A stretch of DNA of 64,000 bases from Tetranychus cinnabarinus (Eukaryota > Arthropoda > Arachnida > Trombidiformes > Tetranychidae). The notes below the pieces were generated by a model. That model had not been told where the DNA came from, did not search any database, and saw only the letters and a list, made by a program, of their open reading frames with translations. Position 1 is the first letter of the stretch. Every line of letters begins with the position of its first letter. The stretch spans positions 3,782,001 through 3,846,000 of the forward strand of contig WHVY01000007.1 of the NCBI GenBank assembly GCA_022266195.1, read 5' to 3'. A program made the translations under genes and the position numbers. Below, in pieces: positions 1 to 11,130 of the stretch.

Positions 1-354
1 TTCGTAAGCATTTATCTGGAATACTTGCAGCACACGAGACTAAATTTCATACTGTGATGGGTTATAGAAGAGCTTCCTGAGTGATAAGGGTATGAAAAAG
101 ACCATCAACCCTTTGCTTCGTAAAGGCAGATGGAATATGGAAGAAATGAAATGAACTTTATCGGAATATCACGCATTTCGATTTGGTTATCTTTGAACAA
201 AGTTGAAAGTACGCCATCACATTAGTTATTATTTTTTGTCACCCCATCCGAAATTTACCAATGTTAACCCTTTGTTTCGATTCATGATTGCGTCCTTACT
301 AATCTCCCTGATTAAATGTATTTTTTTACAAAGTTTAGATGATATTTTGACCGA
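1..354. other. no gene recognised
   Basis: AT-rich sequence with short open frames only. I see no splice-bounded exon, RNA gene or repeat that I can support. Confidence 0.5.
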
Positions 355-567
355 TTATTCACTCATTATTAAGCGGATATTTTCAATGAAATCTTTTGCT
401 CCATCACCAGTTGATGAACTCAGAAAGGCAAATCTAGATTTTGGAGCGATTCCGACCAGAGAAGAGCGAAATTTTGTATCAGTTACATTAATCAAATCTA
501 TTGGATACTCGTATAGCTCATTTTTAGTAAAATTTAAAACTGGGCCATGGTCAATTTCCTTAATCAT
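355..567 (-). CDS. hypothetical 70-residue open frame
   Basis: An ATG-started frame of 70 codons whose composition looks protein-like, with charged and Gly/Ala/Ser residues mixed evenly (for example the stretch FIENIRLIMSE at its end). A TATAAAA-like string lies about 35 bases upstream of the ATG on the same strand (601-607), but this spacing is too short for a normal leader. A longer frame of hydrophobic character lies on the opposite strand. I recognise no family. It may be a small gene, an exon of a gene reaching outside the window, or chance. Confidence 0.22.
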   Translation of the reverse strand: MIKEIDHGPVLNFTKNELYEYPIDLINVTDTKFRSSLVGIAPKSRFAFLSSSTGDGAKDFIENIRLIMSE

Positions 568-622
568 GCATGTATGAACTTAACAAAAAATTTTTGACTC
601 TTTTATATTAATCACCATAACA

Positions 623-1012
623 TCAAGTTATCCATAAAGAACTTGCTCCTTTGTCCTTCTGGTGCTGTCTTGGGTAGTGGTTGACCACAAATTTTAGGTC
701 AGCGCATCTATAGGTAAATTTTAGTTCTTTCTGTTTTTTAGTGGCCTCGATATGGCATTTCTCACAAAATATTGCGGGGCAATCCCTGTGCGCGCCAATA
801 TGGACCGAAGGCTCCCAAGCCATACAAAGACAATAGTTACACTGATAATTTCGCCATTCATTTTTGTCGATGAACGGGGCATCAGCTATCGCGACTCGCG
901 CATCAGCATCGGCAGATTCATCTGATAAATTTGGAACAGGCTGATTGTCAGGTTGAATTCTGTTTTCTCTAAATTCCGGTCGCAGCTGGCCATCTGGATC
1001 GTATCGCTGTTG
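623..1012 (-). CDS. Cys/His-rich protein, terminal exon (putative zinc-binding)
   Basis: A 129-codon frame that opens directly after a TTTTTTAG acceptor (1013-1015) and ends in a stop at 623-625, so it reads as the last exon of a minus-strand gene. The first 50 residues are acidic and polar. The C-terminal half has a Cys/His cluster: C-x2-C-x-C, then H-x3-H-x2-C-x4-C-x2-C-H and a later C about 15 residues on. That pattern suggests a RING-like or treble-clef zinc site, but the spacing fits no family I can name. Upstream, a hydrophobic stretch in another frame (1013-1068) follows its own CAG acceptor. No first exon or promoter was identified. If diacylglycerol kinase exons lie left of the window, this gene is nested in an intron of that gene. 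Confidence 0.42.
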   Translation of the reverse strand, partial: QQRYDPDGQLRPEFRENRIQPDNQPVPNLSDESADADARVAIADAPFIDKNEWRNYQCNYCLCMAWEPSVHIGAHRDCPAIFCEKCHIEATKKQKELKFTYRCADLKFVVNHYPRQHQKDKGASSLWIT

Positions 1013-2781
1013 CTAAAAAATAACGTAATTGCCCCAACGACAAGATATACCAAGACGAAAGATAAAACCTGAAATTTAAAATAAGGTATGACTGTTTAGG
1101 TTAACACAATGTAAAATTATCTACAAACTTTATCGGTCATACAATAGCAAAAAATTCCTTACCTTAGTCAAATACTATGTATGCTTTCACAATGTTTAAG
1201 CAACTTTAACTGTGAAATCAAGCAACAACACAAGAACGGATGTGGGAACATACTAAAATAATGTTGGACTTGGATTTTCATGCGCAAATTTAAGTTTGAA
1301 ACTAAATCCACTATGGAGAGTTCTAGTTAAAGATTTAAGCGCCTTATCTTAACAATCTATATGGCACGAAATTTTCTGCCAAGCTGTTGAGAGAAGCGTT
1401 CAAAAAACAAAGAAAGTCTAACAATATGCTCAAGTCAATAGGAATAATGATTAAGAGCTATGAAACGATGATAGACATCATGTTGAACATGTATGTAACA
1501 TTTACATGTTACATATCGCTGTAATCGCACTTTCACCTTGTTGTGTATCGTTTTTCTTGGGAAGTTCCAGACCAACATCTGTGTCTTAAGTAGCTCAAGC
1601 GCTATGCATCGACTACTTCGACAAGAACATGTCTATCATTTCGATCACAAACGCACACTTAGCAGAGTTATGAAAATGCATGTTGCCTTCGAAGAAAAAG
1701 TTTTTCTAGCTTTCGATCATCTTTCATCTCCATTATATCACAATTGCAAACTTTTTGAAACTCAACGAAAATATTGCAGTTTCTATACTTTCAATGATTT
1801 CAGCTCATGTGATCTTTGAATATTCAACTTTCTTTGTGAATAATTTTCAATAACATGAACTGCGCCCAACATCAATCACCATGAAATCTTTATGCCTTTC
1901 TAGGTATTGATCTGAAATTGCAAATGATTCGAACTTTCAGCTTCTCTCTCTCCCTATTCAGCATTCATAATGATCATGGAAAGTCAGCAATTTGTTCTAG
2001 TCACGAACTATTTACGTGTCTTGGAAGCTTTCTTTTCTTTTCACTTCTCTCTTCAAATTTCAGGTCAACACTGACCAACTCTATTTTTTCTGCATTTTGT
2101 CTCTTCTATTTTTGTTATTGCAATTTCCTATCCAATCTTATCGGTGTTTCATTGCTCTTTATCTTTCCATCATCATGATTCAATTTCTCATTCCACTTTC
2201 TCTCTTTTCTCTTTCCCTCTAATGTTATCATTGTCTCATCATCTGGTTCATCATCTGAATCTCGGTGAAAGTTGGTCAATTCAATTTACACTTTGCCAGT
2301 TTAACTTGATTAAATGCTCTTCATTAATTATTCAATTTTTTGTTTTCTTTTCCAATTTGCATCTAATCAGCTGAATCATCAATCATTTCAACTTGAAAAC
2401 CGATATTGTCCAATGTAAAATGAATACAATGAAAATGTTCATCAATTTTCATTTCACAACTCATTGAGATTTTCATGAATAGATGAAAACCAATTGATAA
2501 ACTTAATCCAATCATGATGAAGATATTGCATGTGAATAACTTGAATTGAACCAAAAGCAAAAGTTTACTTTCAATCCAATAATTTGATCTTTAATCATTA
2601 TGTTCAAAAGAAGAGTGAAAAAAACAAAATTGATCATCTTTCAAACTGCATGATAAATGCATTTCAAAGCAACACACATCAATTGTTAAATGATGAATAA
2701 TGAAATTGTCAATTATCTTTACATTTCACGAAAAATTTTTATTCACTTTCAATCATTTTGCCATTCCCTTCCTATCTCTAG
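1013..2781. other. non-coding stretch with a possible hydrophobic exon
   Basis: Mostly AT-rich spacer. At 1068-1013 (minus) a TTTCAG acceptor is followed by 18 codons that read as a membrane segment, but this frame does not join the zinc-type exon without a one-base shift. 1900-2370 is pyrimidine-rich low-complexity sequence. I looked here for the catalytic exons of the diacylglycerol kinase that starts at 2782 and did not find them. Confidence 0.4.
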
Positions 2782-2937
2782 GATGCTTCAATTGCAATTA
2801 AATTTCATTTAGAGCGTGAAAAACATCCTGAAAAGTTCAACAGTCGCATGAAGAACAAAATGTGGTACTTTGAGTTTGCGACTTCGGAAACATTCTGTGC
2901 AACCTGTAAAAATCTCCATGAAGATGTCGACGTTATG
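2782..2937 (+). CDS. diacylglycerol kinase, type I: accessory-domain exon (partial gene)
   Basis: Diacylglycerol kinase phosphorylates diacylglycerol to phosphatidic acid with ATP at membranes and ends diacylglycerol signalling. This exon has 52 codons in phase 0, bounded by a CTCTAG acceptor and a GTGAGT donor. It opens with [20 protein letters not shown] and continues with [13 protein letters not shown] and an [11 protein letters not shown] segment. This is the start of the kinase accessory domain. Among DGK subtypes it matches the EF-hand type I group (alpha/beta/gamma), where RMKNK-WYFEF and a TCK-LHE segment are typical. The EF hands, C1 domains and catalytic G-loop must be encoded left of the window. 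The joined visible part of the gene (four exons) codes for about 220 residues. Confidence 0.9.
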
Positions 2938-3336
2938 GTGAGTGTGAAATTCATTGCATCCAAAGAGTTTATCGGTAAAAACGAAAAACTCAATTTTCCA
3001 ATTTTCGAAAAAATCAAAACTGAAAGAAACTCCGAACTTCGAAATTTTAGTTGAAAAATCAAGTCTTAAGTTCATTTCCAAATCAAAACAATGAAAGAAC
3101 AACGAAACTCAAAATTTCATGGAAACTTTCTTCATTGGAAAAAAATGTTGATCAAATGTTTTCGAACAGAACATTTAATGGACAAATTGATTCCAGACTT
3201 TCGAATTTTTTTCCAGAAATTCGTTATATAATTTTCTAGTTACAAATAAAGAAATTTTTGATCGAAATTCGATTTTTTCGAAACTTTCCAAATTATTGTT
3301 TAATCTTATTTTCGTTGGTTCTTGTTGTGACTCTAG
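2938..3336 (+). other. DGK intron
   Basis: A 399-bp intron between two diacylglycerol kinase exons (GTGAGT donor, CTCTAG acceptor). AT-rich; nothing else seen. Confidence 0.85.
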
Positions 3337-3677
3337 TGTGATGGTGTTTCCCTCGACCTTCGCAATGGACCTTCACTTCAAGGTATTGCCGTCCTCAACA
3401 TTCCAAGTATCTATGGAGGGTCCAACCTTTGGGGTGACAATTTGTCTCAACGAAATCGAAGTAAAATTCGTAAAAAGGCAAAGAAAAAGCGTCGAAAGGA
3501 ACGTGAAAATTCGAGCAACTCTTTTTCAACAACTGACTTGTCCACTGCAATACAAGATATTGGTGATAAAATGATTGAAGTAATTGGCCTTGAAAATTGT
3601 ATGCATGTTGGTCAAGTAAAGGCTGGATTAAGAGCTTCTGGTCGAAGATTGGCTCAATGTTCATCTGTTGTAATAAG
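3337..3677 (+). CDS. diacylglycerol kinase, type I: accessory-domain exon
   Basis: Continues the kinase gene from the exon at 2782-2937 (phase 0 in, phase 2 out). Key motifs are CDG, SLQGIAVLNIPSIYGGSNLW, a Lys/Arg-rich insert of about 20 residues (KIRKKAKKKRRKE), then QDIGDKMIEVIGLE, HVGQVKAGLRASGRRLAQCS and VVIR. These are the hallmarks of the DGK accessory domain; the basic insert after the LWG motif sits where type I kinases carry a variable basic loop. The donor is AG|GTAAGC. The next exon lies 5.4 kb away because a foldback repeat and other AT-rich sequence occupy the intron. Confidence 0.93.
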
Positions 3678-6028
3678 GTAAGCAATTTAATCTCTTCATT
3701 CAACTTGCATTCAATCTTCATCTTAATCAAAGTTGGTCTCTATTCAAGCAATCAAACTCGCCTAATTGCAACATTGACATTTGATATTCAATTGATTGTC
3801 AACCCAATCCAATGGTCATCATCATTACCAAACTGAATCATTTGACCAAAAAAGAAAAAAACTTTTTCTTCTTTTTTTCGCAATTCTTCCTTTCTCACTT
3901 CATTAATCAATTTTCAATCGATAACATTTTGCAATTTAAATTCAACTTTTCGAAGTGAACATTTCTAATGAGCAACTTGGACCAGCACTTTCAGTTGACC
4001 TTGCACTTGTGATTAATAGCCATTAGCATTAAGGATAATATTGAAAAGAGGATTATCGTGATTTTTCATCGGAAAAATATTCCAAAGAATAACTTTAATC
4101 GCAACTTTTCTGCAACCTAAGCATGATGGACACATGGAGACACAATTTTGATTGAGAATCAGTTGAACCATTAATCGGATAAAAACATCAATTGAATGTA
4201 ATTTCATCATTCTTTCACTCTTCATGCTCAATCTGTGTTTGACAGTGTCTTTCAATTCACGAATCATGAATCAACTTTTCTCCTTTTCCGACTTTCTTCT
4301 GTTCCCTTTCAAAGTTGACAGCAACAACTTTTAATTACCCTTTTATCACTGAATCAAGTTGAAGCAAAGGTTAATGTCAATGAGTGATTCAGTGATTCGA
4401 TGATTTGGAATGGAAGAAAAAAATCTTTTCAAAATTGAATGTTAATAGAAAATTTTGTCAAATTTGCTTTTCTTTTAATAATCCAATGAAACAGTCAATG
4501 TATACATTAACAGCATCAATTGGATCCTTCAAACCCTTTGAGTGAAAATTTAATACCAAAAGTGGAAAGCTTTTCAAGGGTTCAGCTTAATGTTAATGGA
4601 CACGTTTTCAGGTTCATAGGTTTTACTCAATATCATGTGTCAGAAGCTGATAATTATTTCAATAATTACTTCAAGTTCAACTTTATTTCAATTACATTTT
4701 GTTGGATGCTTTCAAGATGATTGATGATTAAACATTGAGAATGTTTTTCAATCAAATGTTTTCGAGTTGTTGAAACAACCATTGAAATGAAGGTGAAAGT
4801 TGATTAAAATTTCGTCGTGAAAATTGTCCGATTCAAGTGAAAATGAAAATGTTGAGCAAATTGCAAAAGACTTGCATCATTGTTCAGTTGAAATTATCTA
4901 AAAATAGATAAACTAAGTACATGTTGCACCCAATTAACCAGAACTTCTTACCTTATAATTTTCATTTCTTGTTCCCTATCCTTTTCACAAATTACAGGTT
5001 ATTCTGTAGTTATCTGTTCATGATTAAAGGAGCATTAAAAAGTGATTCTTCATGGCGTTTTGCATCCTGGAAACTCATTTTTATAATTCAACAAAAAATG
5101 CTCAACATCTAAGAGTAATCCTGTTCTAGGGAATAAAAAAAAGTTGGAAAATGAAAGAAGAAACATTTTTCATTCTCAATGAAATGGTGAAATCGTAGAA
5201 GTGGTCTGTTTCGATCAGTCAATCTTTCATGATTGAGATCAACTCTGCCAACAGTCTTTAAATTTTTGTGGTAGAACGAAAAAAAATTATCGATATATTG
5301 GTTATTAATAAATGCTTTGTTACAATTCGGGTCGATTTGAATGCCGATCGCAATTAAAATAAGCGAAGAAGATAAAAATTACTTTTTTTCTGCCTTTCGA
5401 AATAATCGAAACATTTCTCGATTTCTTGTTTTGTACTTTTCCAACGAATTTAGTTCTACTGAAAGTTTTTGCTAACATGGATCTAGATACAACTGTTCTA
5501 ATCGGAAAGGTGCGATATGAAGGTGTAACTTGTCGATTGATTTACCTTCACGATTTATCTGAATCTTAAGTTCTTCATCACTATCGCAATCTTTGAATTC
5601 ACTGAACACAAGTTGACTTGAAGACTGAGCAAGTAAACTTTAAAATTTATCCCATCTTAAAGGTCCTCTGTTACACTTTACATGAAAATTTTGGGTTTAC
5701 TGATTTTTAGGTTCAAATGAAGGTTTGAGGTTTTCATCTTGTTAATAGGTTGAGAAAGGTTTACTCTTCAATATAACAGTTTTTGACTTTACTGACCCTA
5801 AATGTTCATGTCAACCAAAAAATGATCGACAAATTGAACTCATTTTTGCCTCGTTGATCTGAAGCACATCTATGTTCAATGATGGTTGTAAAGTAAGGAT
5901 AGTTCACGGGAACGTCTAATCTCTTGATTAATCATTGAAGATCAAATCTTGACCTCAGCCTGAGATTATTATTCAATCAATTAACTTTGAAATCCAATTA
6001 AGAATCGATAACGAATCAAAAAGCTAAC

Positions 6029-7495
6029 AAACATTGACCTTTCCTTGTAACCCTTTAAACATGAGGTGAACATTGAAAGGAGTATGGGTAAAAATTCTGA
6101 CTTTCCAGTTAAGAGTTGCGACTTTGTAGGTTTGTAGGCCCATAAAAACTGAATCCATTAGTGACATTAAAAATTTTCTCCGATCGACAGTTTTCGAGAA
6201 AATCGAGGTCAAAGTGAAAACTTCGATCGCATTTTTTTCAATTATGGGACAAGATTTTTTCATGAAACTTATTTTTCTGAGATATCTTTTGATGACTAAA
6301 CAGAAAATGTAATTATTTTGGAAAACAAAATTCTCTGTTTCTGTGCAATAGATCACTACGATATCACTTCGATTTTCCTTTAAACCTCCGCCATTAAGTG
6401 ACCATAATAGCTAGAGATCTGAAACTTATTATTTGTCGATAAAAATTGTTGGTACACAGCATCGATCGAACACTTTTTTCAATTTATCAACAGTTCTCTT
6501 GATTTTGGACATTGACCTGAAAAGTTTGAACCCCGATATCTCGAGAATAGTAGTATCCACAGTCATCATTCTTTGTTTAATCATTAGATTTTATCAAGAA
6601 CCATAGCAAATTGAACCTTTTAAATCATTAAAAGTTATACAAAGAAAGTTCTAGCTTGTGTTGTCAGATTTTGTATTTCGTATATTGAGTTGAATGATTA
6701 TGCTTATGATGCGCTTAAAGTATACTCATTATTAAATGAACAAACTCGCATTTTTTATATATTAGGTCAACCTATATTATAGCTCTTGATAAGATCTAAT
6801 GATTAAACAAAGAATGCGGACTGTGGATACTACTATTCTCGAGATATCGGGGTTCAAACTTTTCAGGTCAATGTCCAAAATCAAGAGAACTGTTGATAAA
6901 TTGAAAAAAGTGTTCGATCGATGCTGTGTACCAACAATTTTTATCGACAAATAATAAGTTTCAGATCTCTAGCTATTATGGTCACTTAATGGCGGAGGTT
7001 TAAAGGAAAATCGAAGTGATATCGTAGTGATCTATTGCACAGAAACAGAGAATTTTGTTTTCCAAAATAATTACATTTTCTGTTTAGTCATCAAAAGATA
7101 TCTCAGAAAAATAAGTTTCATGAAAAAATCTTGTCCCATAATTGAAAAAAATGCGATCGAAGTTTTCACTTTGACCTCGATTTTCTCGAAAACTGTCGAT
7201 CGGAGAAAATTTTTAATGTCACTAATGGACTCAGTTTTTATGGGCCTACAAGCCTACAAAGTCGCAACTCTTAACTGGAAAGTCAGAATTTTTACCCATA
7301 CTCCTTTGTAAAAAAAATTACTTACAATTAACTTCTCACTTTCCCATTTCAATAGATGAACTTGATAAACTTGTTATACTTGCAATGAACACAAACTGGC
7401 TTTATCCAGCTTTTTGTATCAATTTACTTCTCCATTGTTCACTCTTTAATCACGTACTTACCTTTACCATGGAAAAATCATTTTAAATTGAAACA
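6029..7495. repeat. dispersed repeat, copy 1 (split by foldback element)
   Basis: The left 50 bases (6029-6078) are identical to 11561-11610. After the inserted element, 7305-7495 matches 11611-11823 with substitutions and small gaps (shared landmarks: GATGAACTTGATAAACTTG and CCTTTACCATGGAAA). Function unknown; no coding potential is apparent. Confidence 0.85.
6079..7304. mobile_element. foldback (long inverted repeat) element
   Basis: The element is 1226 bp: left arm 6079-6599, loop 6600-6783, right arm 6784-7304. Each arm is 521 bp and the arms are near-perfect reverse complements; I saw only a few substitutions. The ends are GGAGTATGGGTAAAAATTC and its complement. Each arm contains an open frame of about 100 codons, but the frames mirror each other and have no recognisable domain, so I do not call a gene. 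The paralogous repeat at 11561-11823 lacks the element. No transposase is present, so it would be non-autonomous or a relic. Its family is unknown to me. Confidence 0.85.
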
Positions 7496-9037
7496 CAAAA
7501 TTCAATGAAGTTTAATACAGATTGATACAAAATTGCAAATTTCTCCATCAATTATGCAGAGTCGACTTTCGCATAACAAGTTCAAGTTGAACAAAACCTT
7601 AACATTTACCTTTAAACACTTTAATGTTGAGGGAACCAAATGAAAAGGTTAAGAGATAATTCAACATAATTAGAATCAATTAGTCAATCATTTTTTACCC
7701 AAAAATTAGCTGCCAATTTTAGGGTTGATTGGATAGTTTATGCACCACAAAAGTATCATGTAATTATGTGTGTTGAGGCCAAAATTATGAGCAAGTGGCT
7801 CATCAGTATTCAAGAGTCACAATCTGTTATTAAGATAATTTTGTAAACTCTTCTGCACTCGCCTTTGCTTTCCAAATCAACAATTGAGGAAATTTGAAGC
7901 GAATCTAACGGACTTTAATTGCTCTTGCACACAATTATACGTTCATTTAACTTCAATGCCAATAACCCTTTGAACCTTCATTTATTTGCATTGTAATCAA
8001 GTAATTATCTTTATTGAATCATTGATAAAACAGAAAAGTTGAATTGTAAATAAAATCATTAAACTTGCCAAATAATGAAAAAACTTGAGATTGACACTAA
8101 AATTTCCAAATGTTAATATTTCCTGAGAAACTTACAATTAAAGGTAAATTTTAATATTGAGCAAAGTTTATTTTCCGATTAAATTGATGATTTGCTTGAG
8201 TTTACAATTTGCTCTCTTAGGCTCTTGAATCAATACTTTTCAATATCAGTTAATTAACAGTCAATTAGATTATTGCGTGTCCAGGATAAAGTTAACGATA
8301 AAAATAGCGATGAAATTGACTCGGTTTTTCATTGAATCATCAACTGTGTCAAAATAAGGGAAAAACAAGCAAACAAAAGCAGTTTGGATTTACCATTGTT
8401 TCCATTGAAAGTTAACAATCAATTTTGAAACATTTCAATTTAACGCCAATTATTGTTCAATATTGACTCAAGAGGAAAATGAGACGAAAATAGAAAGGTC
8501 AAGCCTGGTCAAGTTTACTTAATGTTAATCTAAATAGATTGCTTTAGGTTTTAATCGATCTTTCAAATGATTTCGAGTTTCAAGAGTCGGTTTGGTTAAT
8601 CGGTGTTATTTCAAAGATTAACTTTGACTAACCTTTGAAGTTGAATGAGAAAATCGTTTCAAATAATTTCTTAACTGACTTTCGATCAACATTTTGATTT
8701 TCAATTTTGATTCATATTTTGACTGAATTGATTGAAAAATTGTGTTTACTTTTTGAGTTTAAAGGTTGATTGAGAAGACAAAAAATCAAATTACAGTCGT
8801 AATCAAAGAGTATTACTCTTTGGTCGTAATTGTCTTGAAGCCATTCGGTTTGATATGAAAATTATCATCTTAATAATAGCAATTATCTTTAGTTTGACCA
8901 TTCAAGAGTAACTTGTTTAACCATGCAATTATCATCATCACCATCAACACTTTGAGAAGATTGAAGCATCTTGAAGGCAATAACTTTGATCATTTATTTC
9001 CAGCTTGTTAACTGAATCTTTTTTTTCTTCACATTAG

Positions 9038-9098
9038 AACTCGAAAAAGGTTTCCAATGCAAATTGATGGTGAACCATGGATTCAACCTCCATGTACA
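9038..9098 (+). CDS. diacylglycerol kinase: short penultimate exon
   Basis: A 61-base exon, too short to stand out as an open frame. The first A completes the Arg codon started at 3676. It then reads [20 protein letters not shown], the conserved DGK segment in which P-M-Q-I-D-G-E-P-W is nearly invariant. Its borders are an ACATTAG acceptor and a GTGAGT donor, and it ends in phase 0. Confidence 0.93.
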
Positions 9099-9161
9099 GT
9101 GAGTATTTAAACTAGAATTTTGAAGACCAAATTTCTCAATCTTTTTCTTCTTCTCTAATAG

Positions 9162-9266
9162 ATTCATATCACACATAAAAATCAAATGCCTATGCTAATG
9201 GCTCCAGCACCTGAAAAAAAGTCTCATTTCTCATTTTCATGGTTCCAAAAGTGTGTAGACAAATGA
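9162..9266 (+). CDS. diacylglycerol kinase: terminal exon
   Basis: 34 codons plus TGA, following a CTCTAATAG acceptor and a 63-bp intron. It begins IHITHKNQMPMLMAPAPE, matching the C-terminal ITHKNQ-PML stretch of type I DGKs, then ends in a short Ser/Phe/Lys-rich tail (SFSWFQKCVDK). This places the 3' end of the kinase gene at 9266. No clear AATAAA lies close downstream; an ATTAAA variant occurs near 9330. Confidence 0.92.
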   Translation: MHITHKNQMPMLMAPAPEKKSHFSFSWFQKCVDK

Positions 9267-10620
9267 AGAGCAAAAGAGACGAACTTTTTCCATGGAAACC
9301 TTTCAATTTCAAATTCTCACTTTAACCTTATTAAAAGCCTAATCATCATTCATTTTTCATTCAAATTCCAAAAGTTGACCGCAACTCTTTCCAAATGGAA
9401 ACTGAATTTCCATTGAAACAAAAGTCATGAAAAATCAACTTTAATGCCATTATCAAGCCTAATCGCCATAATCGTCAAACTAAACAAAAAGACATTTCCA
9501 ATTGTGATTCAAGTTTAGATATCATTAACTTAATTGTCTTCTTCCTTGTCAGTCACCTTTTTTTACTCCGTTTGTCCATTCCAATAGACTTGGACAAATG
9601 TTTTACTGTTGAAACCTTGACTATTGTTGAGGGAAAAGCTGAAAACTTGATCCATGAAAAAATGGAATTTATGATGAAAAGAAGATTTTTTTTGTATAAC
9701 TTGCACTGTTAATGAAATATCATTTATCAAGAGTAAAATCCTTATTGACCAAAGTAAGGTTATTGTATTATAACAACAACAAGGTTGAAATAAGGTTAAC
9801 TTCACCATTAACAGGATCACAATTAACCTGTGAATGTTTAACCTTTATTTTCAAGGAATGACCAACACCTGCGCTTCCGTGCTAAAAGTGAAGGGAAAAA
9901 GTGCCAAACCAACCTTTCCATGTAAATCCATCAAGAGTGCTTTTCTTGTTGCTTTTTTCCATTTTTTCTCATCTTTTTTTCTTCTCTTCCAAAGCAACTA
10001 TTGTTGATTTATTGTAAAATTGTTTCCAATTTAACGAGAAAACGCGTGTTTCTCTTGGTTAATACTTTTGCCAAAGTCAAGTGAGATTCTTGTCGAAATA
10101 TGAAAAAGGTTCAATTATTTCTTACACTGAAAATATTGTAAATCTTGTTTTACCTTTTAACAAGTTAATTGTATTGAGCTGTTTCATGGTGTAAATAACA
10201 GCATTTCAAGTTTGATAATCGACTTTTTTGGTTTTTTCTTCTTCTTATTCTGTAAATTACGTTTCAATTGATCAAGTATGAAACTAAATTTGTTAATATT
10301 ATTGTTATTTGAAACTCAAATTTGATTGTTATTGCAAATAAAATGTTGACTTATTTTCATCATTGAAGCAAATTTTTGTACAAAAAAATAACGTTTCTTT
10401 GTTCAACGTAAATGAAAATGATAATTGTTTTTTTGTAAATAAATTAATGATTTTTATTTTGAATAGCTTTTCATTTTGTCAATATTAAGGTTGACATTAT
10501 TTGAAAGGGAAAAGATGAAAAAGAAAGAGAGAGAGAGAGAAAAGAATGAAATGAATCAATGAAGTTGAAGAATCAATGTCGAGTTAAGTTTAGTGAAACC
10601 TCGCAAAGGTTTTACTGTAT
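9267..10620. other. intergenic, 3' regions of two convergent genes
   Basis: This AT-rich spacer lies between the end of the kinase gene (+) and the end of the Gly-rich gene (-). It contains a short (GA)n run near 10522-10541 and an AATAAA on the minus strand near 10454-10459, a candidate poly(A) signal for the Gly-rich gene. No gene seen. Confidence 0.5.
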
Positions 10621-11012
10621 TTAGTAACCGCCGTAACCGGAGCCAGATCCTGCACCGAAACCTGATCCACCTCCATAGCCTGGTCCACCGTATCCTGATC
10701 CAGCACCGAAGCCACTTCCATAGCCAGCTCCATTGGGTCCATAACCTTGGCCAGCACCGAAGCCAGCACCGTAACCAGCACCGAAACCTGGACCACCGAA
10801 TCCTGGTTAGGAGAAGACAAGAAAGGTTGAGAAAATGGAAAACAAAGGAAAATGGAAAATGGAAAAGCGTTTGGAAATTTAGATCGAAACTTACCGCTAC
10901 CGAAACCAGCACCGAATCCTGAACCATAACCACCTCGTGAGTATGGGTATGGGTAGGCTGAGACGAGGGTGATGAAGGCAAAGATGAAAAGAACGATTGA
11001 CTTGGCGAACAT
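10621..11012 (-). CDS. Gly-rich secreted protein, two exons
   Basis: Exon 1 is 10895-11012 and exon 2 is 10621-10802, with a 92-bp intron (GTAAGT donor, CTAACCAG acceptor) in matching phase. The product is 99 residues. It starts with a signal peptide (MFAKSIVLFIFAFITLVSA) followed by a YPYPY motif. The rest is a low-complexity matrix of GFGAG, GYGSG and GYGGP units ending GSGYGGY. Gly/Tyr/Phe-rich secreted proteins of this kind occur as cuticle, silk-like or Gly-rich defence peptides in arthropods; I cannot choose between these roles. GC content is clearly higher than in the surroundings because of Gly codons. A TATA box lies about 110 bp upstream of the ATG. Confidence 0.88.
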
Positions 11013-11121
11013 TTTGAAGGTTTTAGTGTTGACGGTGGGTTTGCAAAGGTTGAGATTTAAAGATGAGTTTCAAGGTTCAACTTTGAGTAAACTAATGATC
11101 TCTTCTGGTCTCATCTGGCCC

Positions 11122-11130
11122 TTTTTATAT
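11122..11130 (-). promoter_or_regulatory. TATA box of the Gly-rich gene
   Basis: ATATAAAAAG read on the minus strand, 110 bases before the ATG at 11012. A start site about 30 bases downstream would leave a leader of roughly 80 bases. Inferred from position and sequence. Confidence 0.6.

Larger units (their letters stand above)
3678..9037 (+). other. large DGK intron (5.36 kb)
   Basis: The intron lies between the AG|GTAAGC donor and the TTCACATTAG acceptor. Apart from the repeat at 6029-7495 and the foldback element inside it, I see only AT-rich sequence with no splice-bounded coding stretch. Transcription of the kinase gene would carry the 521-bp inverted arms into the pre-mRNA. Confidence 0.8.

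Noticed and set aside
203..577. 124-codon frame on the plus strand
   Set aside because: Hydrophobic and irregular, overlapping a more protein-like frame on the other strand; no ATG-context or domain support.
1918..2374. Pyrimidine-rich frames that look like membrane proteins
   Set aside because: Phe/Leu/Ser content comes from T/C-rich low-complexity DNA, not from a protein pattern.
6024..7311. Two near-identical open frames of about 95-110 codons on opposite strands
   Set aside because: They are mirror images created by the arms of the foldback element; there are no domains and composition follows the repeat.
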